Below are positions 16,056 to 24,904 of a stretch of 64,000 bases of DNA, in pieces. Made by a program: the position numbers and the translations under genes. The DNA lies in contig NZ_CP106736.1 in assembly GCF_030035605.1 (NCBI RefSeq), positions 2,232,001-2,296,000 on the forward strand, in the 5' to 3' direction. This stretch comes from Silvimonas soli (GTDB lineage: Bacteria > Pseudomonadota > Gammaproteobacteria > Burkholderiales > Chitinibacteraceae). Within the stretch, counting starts at the first letter, position 1. The number at the start of each line of letters is the position of its first letter. The notes beneath the pieces are model-generated. The model was not told the origin of the DNA. It made no database searches and worked only from the letters and a program-made list of their open reading frames with translations.

Positions 16056-16646
16056 ATGAAGTATTCAGGTTTGCCGGTCGTGCTGGCATTGTTGCTGGTC
16101 GCGGCTCAGGTTCATGCCGCGTTGTATCGTTGGGTGGATGATAACGGTCAGGTGCAATACAGCGACAAGCCACCAGTGGCAGGCGCCAAAAAGGGCGTAT
16201 CGGTGCTGGACACCCAAGGCATGGTGCGCAAGGAACCGGCGCCCCAACTGACGCCAGAAGAAAAAGCCCGGCTGCAAACTGAAAAAGCCCAGCAACTGGA
16301 TCAACAACGGCGCGATCGCGCCTTGTTGCAGTCGTTCTCCAGCCCCAAAGATATTGATATCTTGCGCGACCGCCAGATCGAATCAGTGCAAGCCAGCTTG
16401 CAAACCAACACACTGCGGCGCCAGAGCGGTCAGGCCAAGCTGGACCGGCTCAATACTCAGGTCGCAGCTATCCAGAAACGCGGCAGAACACCGCCTGCCG
16501 ATATGCTGGGTGAGGTCATCGCGACCCAGAAAGAAATCAACGATATCGATGACGATACCCGGGTTAAACAGGCCAGTATCGTTACCATCCGCCAGCATGC
16601 AGAAGAAGACAAAAAGCGGTTAAACGAGCTGCAGGCAGGCAGGTAA
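16056..16646 (+). CDS. DUF4124-domain periplasmic protein
   Basis: About 196 residues. The signal peptide (MKYSGLPVVLALLLVAAQVHA) is followed by ALYRWVDDNGQVQYSDKPP, the DUF4124 signature. The rest is Gln/Arg/Lys-rich and helical, with predicted coiled coil (residues 70-195). The second of two adjacent ATGs is best spaced from GAGGG. The domain's function is not established; here it lies between pyrE and polyphosphate glucokinase with no obvious partner. Confidence 0.8.
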   Translation: MKYSGLPVVLALLLVAAQVHAALYRWVDDNGQVQYSDKPPVAGAKKGVSVLDTQGMVRKEPAPQLTPEEKARLQTEKAQQLDQQRRDRALLQSFSSPKDIDILRDRQIESVQASLQTNTLRRQSGQAKLDRLNTQVAAIQKRGRTPPADMLGEVIATQKEINDIDDDTRVKQASIVTIRQHAEEDKKRLNELQAGR

Positions 16647-16847
16647 GCCGTCGCGTTTTATCCACATGACACAGCTGTTGTCCGGGCTAGGGTTATTGCC
16701 TGGCTTGACTTTGATTGCACAACAGTTAAATTCCCGGATGATTTTTGAGATCGATTTGCACCCGCCAGGCGGGTTTGCAGGTAAGGTCCGGATCGTAATC
16801 CGAGACATCTAATTTTCTATTCAGTGCAGCAACGCAACGGAGTCATC

Positions 16848-17624
16848 ATGGCCAACGCAGCTCAGGGGCCCAAAATTGTTTTGGGGATTGATATCGGCGG
16901 TACCGGCATTAAAGGTGCCCCAGTCAATGTTGAAACCGGCGAACTGGCCGCCGAACGTGCCCGTTTTGATACGCCCCAGCCCTCTACACCTGAAGCGGTC
17001 GCTGCTGTGGTCAAGCAGATGGTTGAGCATTTTCAGTGGAAAGGCCCGATTGGCTGTACCTTCCCGGCGATTGTGCGCAATGGCGTGACGCTGTCCGCCG
17101 CCAACGTCGATCAGACCTGGCTGAATGCCCCGGCAGAGCAAATCCTGGCTGACGGCGTGGGCCAACCGCTCAAGCTGCTCAACGATGCGGACGCTGCCGG
17201 TCTGGCAGAACAGACTTTCGGTGCCGCCAAAGGTCGTGCTGGCAAGGTGCTGGTCATTACCTTGGGTACCGGCATTGGCACGGCGCTGATTGTGGACGGC
17301 AAGCTCATTACCAATACCGAGTTTGGCCACCTGATTTTCCCGAAAGACACCATTGCCGAGAAATATTGTTCGGGCAAGGTCAAGGATGATCTTGATCTGA
17401 AATGGAAAGACTTCAATCCGCGCTTGAACGGCTATCTGAAGCATCTGGACCTGTTACTGTCGCCAGACCTGGTGATTATCGGCGGCGGGATCAGCAAGAA
17501 GCACGAGAAGTTCATCCCGGAAATGACCGGTATCCGCTTCGAAGTGACCGCTGCCACGCTGCAAAACGATGCCGGCATCGTGGGCGCTGCGCTGGAAGCC
17601 GCACATACCTACGGCGTGCTGTAA
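16848..17624 (+). CDS. ppgK: Polyphosphate glucokinase (ROK family)
   Basis: 258 residues resembling actinobacterial PPGK: GIDIGGTGIKGAPVN (phosphate-binding loop), LNDADAAGLAEQTFGA (catalytic Asp), TLGTGIGTALI, NTEFGHL, and LQNDAGIVGAALEA near the end. The Cys-rich zinc motif of ordinary ROK kinases is absent, as in PPGK. It phosphorylates glucose with polyphosphate and/or ATP, so it could feed glucose that does not arrive through the PTS. The ATG at 16848 (CGGAG upstream) is preferred over an in-frame GTG 24 bases earlier. Confidence 0.88.
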   Translation: MANAAQGPKIVLGIDIGGTGIKGAPVNVETGELAAERARFDTPQPSTPEAVAAVVKQMVEHFQWKGPIGCTFPAIVRNGVTLSAANVDQTWLNAPAEQILADGVGQPLKLLNDADAAGLAEQTFGAAKGRAGKVLVITLGTGIGTALIVDGKLITNTEFGHLIFPKDTIAEKYCSGKVKDDLDLKWKDFNPRLNGYLKHLDLLLSPDLVIIGGGISKKHEKFIPEMTGIRFEVTAATLQNDAGIVGAALEAAHTYGVL

Positions 17625-17638
17625 TACCCGCCTGAAAA

Positions 17639-17689
17639 CGGGGTGAAAAGCGGGGCCACCAGTGCAAGTTGGCCCGCCTTTTCACCCCG
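17639..17689. terminator. Long inverted repeat, probable terminator of ppgK
   Basis: CGGGGTGAAAAGCGGGGCCA (17639-17658) and TGGCCCGCCTTTTCACCCCG (17670-17689) match at 18 of 20 positions around an 11-base loop. There is no clean T-tract after it, so it may act with Rho or just stabilise the 3' end. Confidence 0.6.
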
Positions 17690-17790
17690 CTCTGTTCTGA
17701 TTCCCCTGCGGGCGCACCTCACGTGGCGCAAGTGCCTGTTTTGCCGTAGAATATTGCCCCTTATGCAATCAAAGCGGTAGCACAGACCCC

Positions 17791-19704
17791 ATGCTTTATC
17801 CCACTCGTTATGACGTCATCGTGGTTGGCGGCGGCCATGCCGGCACAGAAGCCGCGCTTGCGGCTGCGCGCATGGGGCAGAAGACACTGCTGCTGACCCA
17901 CAATATTGAAACCCTCGGCCAGATGAGCTGCAATCCGTCGATTGGCGGCATTGGCAAAGGGCATCTGGTGCGTGAGGTTGATGCCTTGGGCGGCGCCATG
18001 GCGCTGGCTACCGATATGGGCGGCATTCAGTTTCGCACGCTCAATTCGTCCAAAGGCCCGGCCGTGCGTGCTACTCGCGCCCAGGCAGATCGCGTGCGTT
18101 ACAAGGCCGCCATCCGCCACATGCTGGAAAACCAGCCCAATCTGGATTTGTTCCAGCAAGCGGTGGATGACCTGACGCTGGATGGCGATCGCGTTACCGG
18201 CGTGGTGACGCAGATCGGTATCCGTTTCGAGGCCTCTGCCGTCGTGCTGACGGCTGGGACATTCCTCGGCGGCAAGATACATGTCGGTATGGAAAACCAC
18301 ACTGGCGGCCGCGCTGGTGATCCGGCATCGGTCACGTTGTCGCATCGTTTGCGTGAACTGGATTTGCCAGTTGGTCGTCTGAAAACCGGCACCCCGCCGC
18401 GTATTGATGGCCGCACCATTGATTTCTCCGTGCTGGAAGAACAGCCAGGCGATACACCCGAGCCCGTGTTTTCGGTCCGTGGCAATGTGGGTATGCACCC
18501 GCGCCAATTGCCGTGCTGGGTAGCGCATACCAATCTGCAGACGCATGACATCATCCGCTCCGGTTTTGATCGCAGCCCGATGTTCACCGGCAAGATTGAA
18601 GGCGTTGGTCCTCGGTATTGCCCGTCGATTGAAGACAAGATCAATCGCTTTGCCGACAAAGACAGCCACCAGATTTTCCTGGAACCGGAAGGTCTGGATA
18701 CCAACGAGTTCTATCCGAACGGTATCTCGACCAGCCTGCCATTTGATATCCAGCTTTCCGCCGTGCGTTCGATCAAGGGCCTGGAAAACGCCCGCATCAT
18801 GCGTCCGGGTTACGCCATTGAATATGACTATTTTGATCCGCGCGGCCTGAAAGCGTCGTTTGAGACCAAAGCCATAACCGGTCTGTTTTTTGCGGGCCAG
18901 ATCAATGGCACCACCGGCTATGAAGAAGCGGCGGCACAAGGTCTGTTTGCTGGCTTGAACGCCGCGCTGTTTGTCCGCGAACAGGAGGCATGGCTGCCAG
19001 GCCGTGACCAGGCTTATCTGGGCGTGCTGGTGGATGATCTTGTCACCCAAGGCGTGACTGAGCCGTACCGTATGTTCACTAGCCGCGCTGAATACCGCCT
19101 GCAATTGCGTGAAGACAATGCCGATCTGCGTCTGACCGAAACCGGCCGCCAGCTCGGCCTGGTGGGCGATGAGCAATGGGATCTGTTCTCGCGCAAACGC
19201 GATGCGGTGGAAGCCGAACTTTCCCGCCTGAAATCGACGTGGGTGAATCCACGCATTCTGGATGCGGCGGAATCCGAACGGGTTCTGGGTAAGGCGATTG
19301 AGCGCGAATACACCCTGGTTGATCTGCTGCGTCGGCCGGAAGTTACGTATGCTTCGCTGTTGACCCTGACTGCGGCACAACCGAAAGAGGGCGAGGCACC
19401 GGTGACTGATCCGCTGGTGGCAGAACAAGTCGAAATCCAGGTTAAGTACCAGGGTTATATCGAACGACAACAATATGAAGTGGCCAAGCGCGATACGCTG
19501 GATGACTTCCGTTTGCCGGAAGGACTGGATTACACCCAAGTGGTGGGTCTGTCGATTGAAGCCCAGCAAAAGCTCAACAAGCATCGCCCGGAAACACTGG
19601 GCCAGGCCGGGCGGATTTCCGGAATTACGCCCGCCGCCGTTGCTTTGTTGTTGGTTCATTTAAAGAAAAAGCAGTTGGTTGAAACTGCGGGCAAAGCTGC
19701 CTGA
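17791..19704 (+). CDS. mnmG: tRNA U34 carboxymethylaminomethyl synthesis enzyme MnmG
   Basis: 637 residues. The FAD-binding motif is YDVIVVGGGHAGTEAALA, followed by NPSIGGIGKGHLVREVDALGG and TAGTFLGGKIHVG, all signatures of MnmG/GidA. With MnmE it installs cmnm5 on U34 of several tRNAs. The C-terminal helical domain ends in LPEGLDYTQVVGLSIEAQQK, used for tRNA and MnmE contact. It begins the mnmG-rsmG-parA-parB run, leading on to the ATP synthase operon. Confidence 0.97.
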   Translation: MLYPTRYDVIVVGGGHAGTEAALAAARMGQKTLLLTHNIETLGQMSCNPSIGGIGKGHLVREVDALGGAMALATDMGGIQFRTLNSSKGPAVRATRAQADRVRYKAAIRHMLENQPNLDLFQQAVDDLTLDGDRVTGVVTQIGIRFEASAVVLTAGTFLGGKIHVGMENHTGGRAGDPASVTLSHRLRELDLPVGRLKTGTPPRIDGRTIDFSVLEEQPGDTPEPVFSVRGNVGMHPRQLPCWVAHTNLQTHDIIRSGFDRSPMFTGKIEGVGPRYCPSIEDKINRFADKDSHQIFLEPEGLDTNEFYPNGISTSLPFDIQLSAVRSIKGLENARIMRPGYAIEYDYFDPRGLKASFETKAITGLFFAGQINGTTGYEEAAAQGLFAGLNAALFVREQEAWLPGRDQAYLGVLVDDLVTQGVTEPYRMFTSRAEYRLQLREDNADLRLTETGRQLGLVGDEQWDLFSRKRDAVEAELSRLKSTWVNPRILDAAESERVLGKAIEREYTLVDLLRRPEVTYASLLTLTAAQPKEGEAPVTDPLVAEQVEIQVKYQGYIERQQYEVAKRDTLDDFRLPEGLDYTQVVGLSIEAQQKLNKHRPETLGQAGRISGITPAAVALLLVHLKKKQLVETAGKAA

Positions 19705-19749
19705 GTCTGACCACTTCTAACCTAGACAGAAAACAAAAGAAAACCGCTC

Positions 19750-20376
19750 ATGAACGACGTGCTCAACGCCGGTCTGGCCACGCTGGGTATCCAGCTGGAC
19801 GACGCGCAAAAACAGAAACTGCTCGACTATGTCGGCTTGCTGGAAAAATGGAACAAAACCTATAGCCTGACAGCGATTCGTGAACCCGAGCGCATGGTGC
19901 CGCACCATCTGCTCGATTCGCTGGCGCCGCTGGCCGCTTTCCCCGCCGGGCAAAATGCCCGCATCCTGGATGTGGGTTCCGGTTTTGGCACGCCAGGCAT
20001 TCCGTTGGCGATTGCCCGCCCGGATTGGCAACTTGTGTTGCTCGATTCCAATCACAAGAAAACCACCTTCTTGCGCCAAGCGCTGCTTGAGCTGCAATTG
20101 CCCAACGTTACTGTTGTCAGCGACCGGGTCGAGGCCTATCACCCGGAAGCGCCTTTCCAGGTCATTACCTCGCGCGCATTCGCTGAATTGGGCGAGTTCG
20201 TCAAACTGACGCGCCACCTGTTGGCGAGCGGTGGTTACTGGGCCGCTCTCAAAGGCGTGTATCCTTATGAGGAAATTGCGCTGTTGCCCAAAGACCTCGT
20301 GGTTACCGAGGTCGCTCAATTGAAAGTGCCCGGCCTCGAAGCCGAGCGCTGTCTGGTTCTAATCAAAGAGGTGTGA
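19750..20376 (+). CDS. rsmG: 16S rRNA m7G527 methyltransferase RsmG
   Basis: 208 residues with a class I SAM fold: LEKWNKTYSLTAIREPERMV near the start, ILDVGSGFGTPGIPLAIARP (SAM-binding motif I) and ITSRAFAELGEFV. RsmG methylates G527 of 16S rRNA, and its loss can give low-level streptomycin resistance. It lies 45 bp after mnmG and 6 bp before parA, so the run looks like one transcription unit. Confidence 0.96.
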   Translation: MNDVLNAGLATLGIQLDDAQKQKLLDYVGLLEKWNKTYSLTAIREPERMVPHHLLDSLAPLAAFPAGQNARILDVGSGFGTPGIPLAIARPDWQLVLLDSNHKKTTFLRQALLELQLPNVTVVSDRVEAYHPEAPFQVITSRAFAELGEFVKLTRHLLASGGYWAALKGVYPYEEIALLPKDLVVTEVAQLKVPGLEAERCLVLIKEV

Positions 20377-20382
20377 AGTCTG

Positions 20383-21174
20383 ATGACGCGTGTGCTTGCG
20401 ATCGCAAACCAGAAAGGCGGAGTGGGTAAAACCACGACGGCGGTGAATCTGGCCGCCAGCCTGGTCCATCTGGGTAAACGCGTCATGCTGGTCGACCTGG
20501 ACCCACAAGCCAATGCCACGATGGGTTCGGGCATCGACAAGGGCAAGGTCGACGCCACGGTCTACAACCTGCTGATTGGCGAAGCGCAGATCAACGATGT
20601 ACTGGTCAAGTCCGAAAATGGCGGGTTTGATCTGTTGCCCGCCAACCGTGATCTGGCCGGTGCCGAAGTTGAACTGGTCGAGGCACAAGCTCGCGAGTCC
20701 CGCCTGAAAACCGCGCTGGGCGGTATTTCCGGTAATTACGATTTTGTGATTCTGGATTGCCCGCCTGCGCTGAATCTGCTGACGCTGAACGGCCTGGTCG
20801 CTGCTGACGCAGTGATGATTCCCATGCAGTGCGAGTATTACGCGCTGGAAGGTCTGTCGGACCTGGTCAACACCTTGCGCCGGGTGAAGCAAGGTTTGAA
20901 TCGCCGCATCGAGATCGAAGGTTTGCTGCGGACGATGTTTGATCCGCGCTCCACGCTCGCCCAGCAAGTGTCGGATCAACTGGTCAAGCACTTCACTTCC
21001 AAGCTTTACCACACCGTGATTCCACGGAACGTACGTCTGGCAGAAGCGCCCAGTTATGGCCGCCCGATTCTGTCCTATGACAAAACCTCCAAAGGCGCGC
21101 AAGCCTATTTGCAACTCGCCGAAGAGTTGCTGGCACGGCATAATCCGGTCGATGCTGCACAGCCGGTTGTTTAA
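20383..21174 (+). CDS. parA: Chromosome partitioning ATPase ParA
   Basis: 263 residues. The deviant Walker A is NQKGGVGKTTTAVNLA at the N-terminus, Walker B VILDCPPAL, and DLDPQANAT, as in Soj-type chromosomal ParA. ATP-dependent dimers bind DNA non-specifically and move the ParB-parS complex. The short N-terminus without an HTH marks it as chromosomal type. It starts six bases after rsmG. Confidence 0.96.
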   Translation: MTRVLAIANQKGGVGKTTTAVNLAASLVHLGKRVMLVDLDPQANATMGSGIDKGKVDATVYNLLIGEAQINDVLVKSENGGFDLLPANRDLAGAEVELVEAQARESRLKTALGGISGNYDFVILDCPPALNLLTLNGLVAADAVMIPMQCEYYALEGLSDLVNTLRRVKQGLNRRIEIEGLLRTMFDPRSTLAQQVSDQLVKHFTSKLYHTVIPRNVRLAEAPSYGRPILSYDKTSKGAQAYLQLAEELLARHNPVDAAQPVV

Positions 21175-21225
21175 ATTGCAGATGCAATCGCTGATGCCAA
21201 TCCCATTCGCCGGAATCACCCGAAC

Positions 21226-22071
21226 ATGAACAAAAAATTCAAAGGCCTGGGTCGTGGCTTGGACGCATTGATGGGCGATGAGGCGGCCAACGAATCGCTT
21301 CAACAATTGCCCGTTACCAGTCTCCAACCGGGCAAATACCAGCCGCGTACGCAGATGGACGAAGCCGCGTTGCAAGAACTGGCCGAGTCGATTCGTTCGC
21401 AAGGCCTGATGCAGCCGGTGCTGGTGCGCCCGATTGCGGGTGGCCTGGAAGATCGTTACGAGATCATCGCCGGTGAACGCCGTTGGCGCGCTTGCCAACT
21501 GGCGGGCCTGACTGAAATTGCTGCGCTGGTCCGCGAAGTGCCGGACGAAGCCGTGGCGGCGATGGCGCTGATCGAAAATATCCAGCGCGAAGACCTCAAT
21601 GCGCTGGAAGAAGCCCAAGGCTTGTCGCGGCTGATTGATGAGTTTGGCATGACGCATGAAGCGGTCGCGCACGCGGTTGGTAAATCCCGTGTGACTGTAA
21701 CCAATCTGCTGCGTTTGCTGAATCTGGCGGAACCGGTACGCGACTTGCTGGCGGCCGGTCAGTTCGACATGGGCCACGCGCGCGCATTGCTGGCGCTGCC
21801 AACGCTTAAGCAAATCGACACGGCGCGCACGGTAGCACTCAAAGGCTTGTCGGTGCGTGAAACTGAAGCGCTGGTGCAGCGTCTATTGCAAGAAGTGCCG
21901 GCACGTGAAGAAAAGAAAGCTGATCCGGATATCACCCGGCTGGAAGAAGAAGTTTCATCCCGTCTTGGCTCAACGGTTGCCATCAAGCATGGCAAACGCG
22001 GCAACGGCAAGTTGATGATCGACTACACTAGTCTGGATGACCTGGACCGTTTGCTGGCGCTATTGAAATAG
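21226..22071 (+). CDS. parB: Chromosome partitioning protein ParB
   Basis: 281 residues. GLGRGLDALMGDE at the N-terminus is the ParA-interacting peptide. The CTP-binding domain holds GERRWRACQLAGL and ENIQREDLNALEEAQG. A helix-turn-helix follows (THEAVAHAVGKSRVTVTNLLRL) and a C-terminal dimer domain. No parS (TGTTTCACGTGAAACA) was seen in this window, though the usual distance from parAB does not require one. Confidence 0.96.
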   Translation: MNKKFKGLGRGLDALMGDEAANESLQQLPVTSLQPGKYQPRTQMDEAALQELAESIRSQGLMQPVLVRPIAGGLEDRYEIIAGERRWRACQLAGLTEIAALVREVPDEAVAAMALIENIQREDLNALEEAQGLSRLIDEFGMTHEAVAHAVGKSRVTVTNLLRLLNLAEPVRDLLAAGQFDMGHARALLALPTLKQIDTARTVALKGLSVRETEALVQRLLQEVPAREEKKADPDITRLEEEVSSRLGSTVAIKHGKRGNGKLMIDYTSLDDLDRLLALLK

Positions 22072-22201
22072 TTGCAAAACGGACTTTCCGCCGGCCTGAC
22101 CAGACCTGCAAGGCTAACGCACAATATTGGTGCAATTCTTGCGAGATGAGCGCCCGAAAACCCGGCATGGGTCAAAAACCCAGTAACTTCAATGTGTAAA
22201 A

Positions 22202-22231
22202 TTGACGCGCAACAAGCGTCATCCGTATAAT
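22202..22231 (+). promoter_or_regulatory. Sigma70 promoter of the ATP synthase operon
   Basis: TTGACG (22202-22207) and TATAAT (22226-22231) are separated by 18 bp, 28 bp ahead of the atpI ATG. This is the best sigma70 promoter I see in the window. It also shows that an in-frame TTG at 22202 is the -35 element, not an atpI start. Confidence 0.85.
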
Positions 22232-22258
22232 CGCCGGATATTTGCCTGGCGTAACAAA

Positions 22259-22630
22259 ATGGTTAACAAAGCACAGATCCGGGGCATCATCCGGCTTAAG
22301 GCCTGGATTACTCTAGCGGTCGCGGTGCTCGTTTTTATTTTATGGGGTTCGCAAGCAGGAATTGCAAGTGTCATGGGTGGCACTGTCGCAGTTTTGGGTT
22401 CCCTCATTTACGCTAAAACGGCTTACCAGTTGCCTTATGGGCCGCCAGAAGTGCTGATGAAACTGCACTTTCTGGGCGAAGCACTAAAAATGGCGTTTAC
22501 CCTGGTGGCCTTTGGGGCGATTTTCGTCTTTCACCGGAAGGTGGTCTGGCCAGCGCTTATCTTCGGATACGCTGCAGCGGCCTCGGCCTTCTGGTTCGGG
22601 CTTTTGATCAAATTTAAAGACAAGAAATAA
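22259..22630 (+). CDS. atpI: ATP synthase subunit I (AtpI)
   Basis: 123 residues from MVNKAQIRGI, with four hydrophobic segments, for example AWITLAVAVLVFILWG and VVWPALIFGYAAAASAFWFG, ending FKDKK. AtpI helps assemble the c-ring in the membrane. The ribosome binding site is weak, consistent with low-level translation. Its stop is two bases before atpB. Confidence 0.88.
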   Translation: MVNKAQIRGIIRLKAWITLAVAVLVFILWGSQAGIASVMGGTVAVLGSLIYAKTAYQLPYGPPEVLMKLHFLGEALKMAFTLVAFGAIFVFHRKVVWPALIFGYAAAASAFWFGLLIKFKDKK

Positions 22631-22632
22631 TC

Positions 22633-23448
22633 ATGGCTGAACAGACCTCAACCGAATATATCCTTCACCATCTGACGCACAACCGTCTGCACACCGAAGG
22701 AACAATGGCCAATTTCCACCTGGATACATTCTGGGTGGCGCTGGTTCTTGGTTTCATCTTCGTCGGCATTTTTGGTCTGGTTGCCCGCAAGGCAACTGAC
22801 GGTGTGCCTGGCAAGTTGCAAAACTTTGTCGAGCTGATCGTCGAGATGGTCGACACCCATATCAAAGATACCTTCCACGGCAAAAGCAAGGTCATCGGCC
22901 CATTGGCGCTGACTATTTTCTGCTGGGTGTTCCTGATGAACGCCATGGACTTCTTCCCGGTTGACCTCTTCCCCATGATCGCGCAATGGATTGGCGTCAC
23001 CTTCTTTGGTGCTGATCCTCACCATGTTTACCTGCGCGTGGTACCTACCGCCGACGTAAACCAGACATTCGCCATGTCGATCTCGGTGCTGTTGTACATC
23101 ATTGGTTTCTCCATCAAGGCCAAGGGTCTGGGCGGCTGGATCAAGGAACTGTTCACCGCACCGTTCCATGCTGAAGGTACCGTCGGCAAGGTTTGTCTGC
23201 TGATCCCCAACTTCCTGTTCCAGTTGATTGAACTGATCGCCAAGCCGATTTCGCTGGCACTGCGGTTGTTCGGCAACATGTACGCCGGTGAACTGTTGTT
23301 CATCCTGATCGCACTGCTGCCTTGGTGGATCAACTGGGTGCTGGGCACACCGTGGGCTATCTTCCACGTGCTGGTTGTAACGCTGCAAGCATACGTATTC
23401 ATGGTTCTCACCATCGTTTATCTGTCGATGGCGGTGGAAGACCACTAA
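22633..23448 (+). CDS. atpB: ATP synthase F0 subunit a
   Basis: 271 residues with five to six membrane helices. The half-channel helix includes SLALRLFGNMYAGELLF, with the essential Arg that faces the c-ring Asp. The subunit forms the proton path next to the c-ring. The N-terminus carries STEYILHHLTHNRLH, a usual beta/gamma-type start. Confidence 0.96.
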   Translation: MAEQTSTEYILHHLTHNRLHTEGTMANFHLDTFWVALVLGFIFVGIFGLVARKATDGVPGKLQNFVELIVEMVDTHIKDTFHGKSKVIGPLALTIFCWVFLMNAMDFFPVDLFPMIAQWIGVTFFGADPHHVYLRVVPTADVNQTFAMSISVLLYIIGFSIKAKGLGGWIKELFTAPFHAEGTVGKVCLLIPNFLFQLIELIAKPISLALRLFGNMYAGELLFILIALLPWWINWVLGTPWAIFHVLVVTLQAYVFMVLTIVYLSMAVEDH

Positions 23449-23567
23449 GCCGGCTGGCGTCCGGTTTGGGCGCTGCGGTTTTAAAGCATCGCGCCGGGTA
23501 GCATTGCGCTGCCCGGTTCGAGTTACCCCCTTATCTTGTCAACTTCCTTTTCAGGAGATACAACAAA

Positions 23568-23843
23568 ATGGCTGCACCCGAAGTAATCGCTAGCGTTCAA
23601 AGCGCAACTGCAATCGCTGCCGCACTGATGATTGGTCTGGCTGCACTCGGTACCGCTATCGGTTTCGCCATCCTGGGCGGCAAATTCCTCGAGTCCTCGG
23701 CTCGCCAACCGGAAATGATCCCGGTTCTGCAAACCAAGCTGTTCATTATCGCCGGTCTGCTGGATGCGATCTCCATGATCGGCGTCGGTGTTGCTCTGCT
23801 GTACACCTTCTCCAACCCGTTCCTCTCCGCACTCGCTGGTTAA
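23568..23843 (+). CDS. atpE: ATP synthase F0 subunit c
   Basis: 91 residues forming a two-helix hairpin. The polar loop is ARQPEM and the proton-carrying carboxylate is Asp66 in GLLDAISMIGVG. The Asp in this setting and the absence of the sodium-site Gln/Glu pattern point to proton coupling. CAGGAGATACAACAAAATG supplies a strong ribosome site, fitting the high copy number of subunit c. A 119-bp gap separates it from atpB. Confidence 0.97.
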   Translation: MAAPEVIASVQSATAIAAALMIGLAALGTAIGFAILGGKFLESSARQPEMIPVLQTKLFIIAGLLDAISMIGVGVALLYTFSNPFLSALAG

Positions 23844-23880
23844 TTAGTCACGTCACCGCGAAAAACTGGAGGGCTACAAC

Positions 23881-24351
23881 GTGGAATTCAATACTTCCCT
23901 CATTGGCCAGGTAATCACTTTTGCCTTGCTGGTGTGGTTCACGATGAAAATCGTGTGGCCTCCGCTGACCGGGATGATGGAAAAGCGCGCGCAGCGCATT
24001 GCTGAAGGTTTGTCGGCAGCAGATCGTGCCAAGCAAGATCTGGCCAATGCCGAAAAAGCTTCTGCTGAAAAGCTGCGTGAAGCCAAGCAACAAGCTACAG
24101 AGCTGATTGCCCAAGCTGAAAAACGCGCCAACCAAATCGTCGACGAGGCGAAAGACAAGGCCAAGGTGGAAAGCGATCGCCTGCTGGCGGGCGCCCAAGC
24201 CGAAATCACACAGCAAGTCGAACAGGCCAAGGGCGTGTTGCGTCAACAAGTGGCGAGCCTCGCCCTTGAAGGTGCAACCAAGATCCTGAAGCACGAAATC
24301 GACGCCGGCAAACATGCCGCGCTGTTGGATTCGATCAAAGCGGAACTGTAA
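23881..24351 (+). CDS. atpF: ATP synthase F0 subunit b
   Basis: 156 residues, GTG start with GGAGGG upstream. One N-terminal membrane helix (LIGQVITFALLVWFTMKIVW) is followed by a long charged helix rich in Ala, Lys, Glu and Gln, the peripheral stalk dimer. Length equals the E. coli protein (156). Confidence 0.96.
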   Translation: MEFNTSLIGQVITFALLVWFTMKIVWPPLTGMMEKRAQRIAEGLSAADRAKQDLANAEKASAEKLREAKQQATELIAQAEKRANQIVDEAKDKAKVESDRLLAGAQAEITQQVEQAKGVLRQQVASLALEGATKILKHEIDAGKHAALLDSIKAEL

Positions 24352-24357
24352 TCAGTC

Positions 24358-24894
24358 ATGGCAGAACTCATCACCGTCGCAAGGCCGTACGCCGAGGCTG
24401 TGTTCCGTCTTGGTAAAGAAAGCGGCAAGCTGGACCAATGGTCCGAAGTGTTGGCAAAGCTCGGCGTTATCGCCGATGACAAGCTGGCGCAAACAGTCGC
24501 GTCCGACCCAAGATATTCCGCTGCTCAGGTTCAGCAATTGCTGGTCGAGCTGCTGGGCGCAGGCGTGAGCGATGAAGTGAAAAACTTCGTCACGCTGATT
24601 ATCGAAAACGGCCGTTTCACTGTGCTTCCCGCCATCCGCGACTTGTATGAGTCGTACAAGGCTGCCGAAGCTGGCGAAGTGGAAGCGCAAATCGAATCGG
24701 CTTTCCCGCTCAATGCCGCTCAGGTCGAAGAACTCAAGACTTCGCTTGCCCAACACTTCAAACGCAAGGTGGCGGCTACAACCTCCACCAACCCCGAATT
24801 GATCGGCGGCGTAAAAGTGACGGTAGGTGATGTTGTGATCGACGCATCCATAGCCGGCAAGCTCTCTGAACTGGCGACGAGCCTGAAGAGTTAG
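24358..24894 (+). CDS. atpH: ATP synthase F1 subunit delta
   Basis: 178 residues of the OSCP/delta family: TVARPYAEAVFRLGKESGKL at the N-terminus, ENGRFTVLPAIRDLY, and the C-terminal NPELIGGVKVTVGDVVIDAS signature. Delta joins the b-stalk to the top of the alpha/beta ring. Six bases separate it from atpF. Confidence 0.96.
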   Translation: MAELITVARPYAEAVFRLGKESGKLDQWSEVLAKLGVIADDKLAQTVASDPRYSAAQVQQLLVELLGAGVSDEVKNFVTLIIENGRFTVLPAIRDLYESYKAAEAGEVEAQIESAFPLNAAQVEELKTSLAQHFKRKVAATTSTNPELIGGVKVTVGDVVIDASIAGKLSELATSLKS

Positions 24895-24904
24895 GAGATT
24901 TTTA

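Noticed and set aside
17761..19659. A 632-residue open frame antisense to mnmG
   Set aside because: mnmG is unmistakable on the other strand; long antisense frames are expected from the codon use of GC-rich genes and this one has no recognisable protein character.
17791..22071. Replication origin or parS near mnmG-parAB
   Set aside because: No AT-rich repeat region with DnaA boxes and no TGTTTCACGTGAAACA-like site was seen here; the DnaA-box-like cluster is 14 kb away and lacks origin genes.
22202..22258. Upstream TTG start for atpI
   Set aside because: The TTG is the -35 hexamer of a good promoter whose -10 follows 18 bp later, so it precedes the transcript start.
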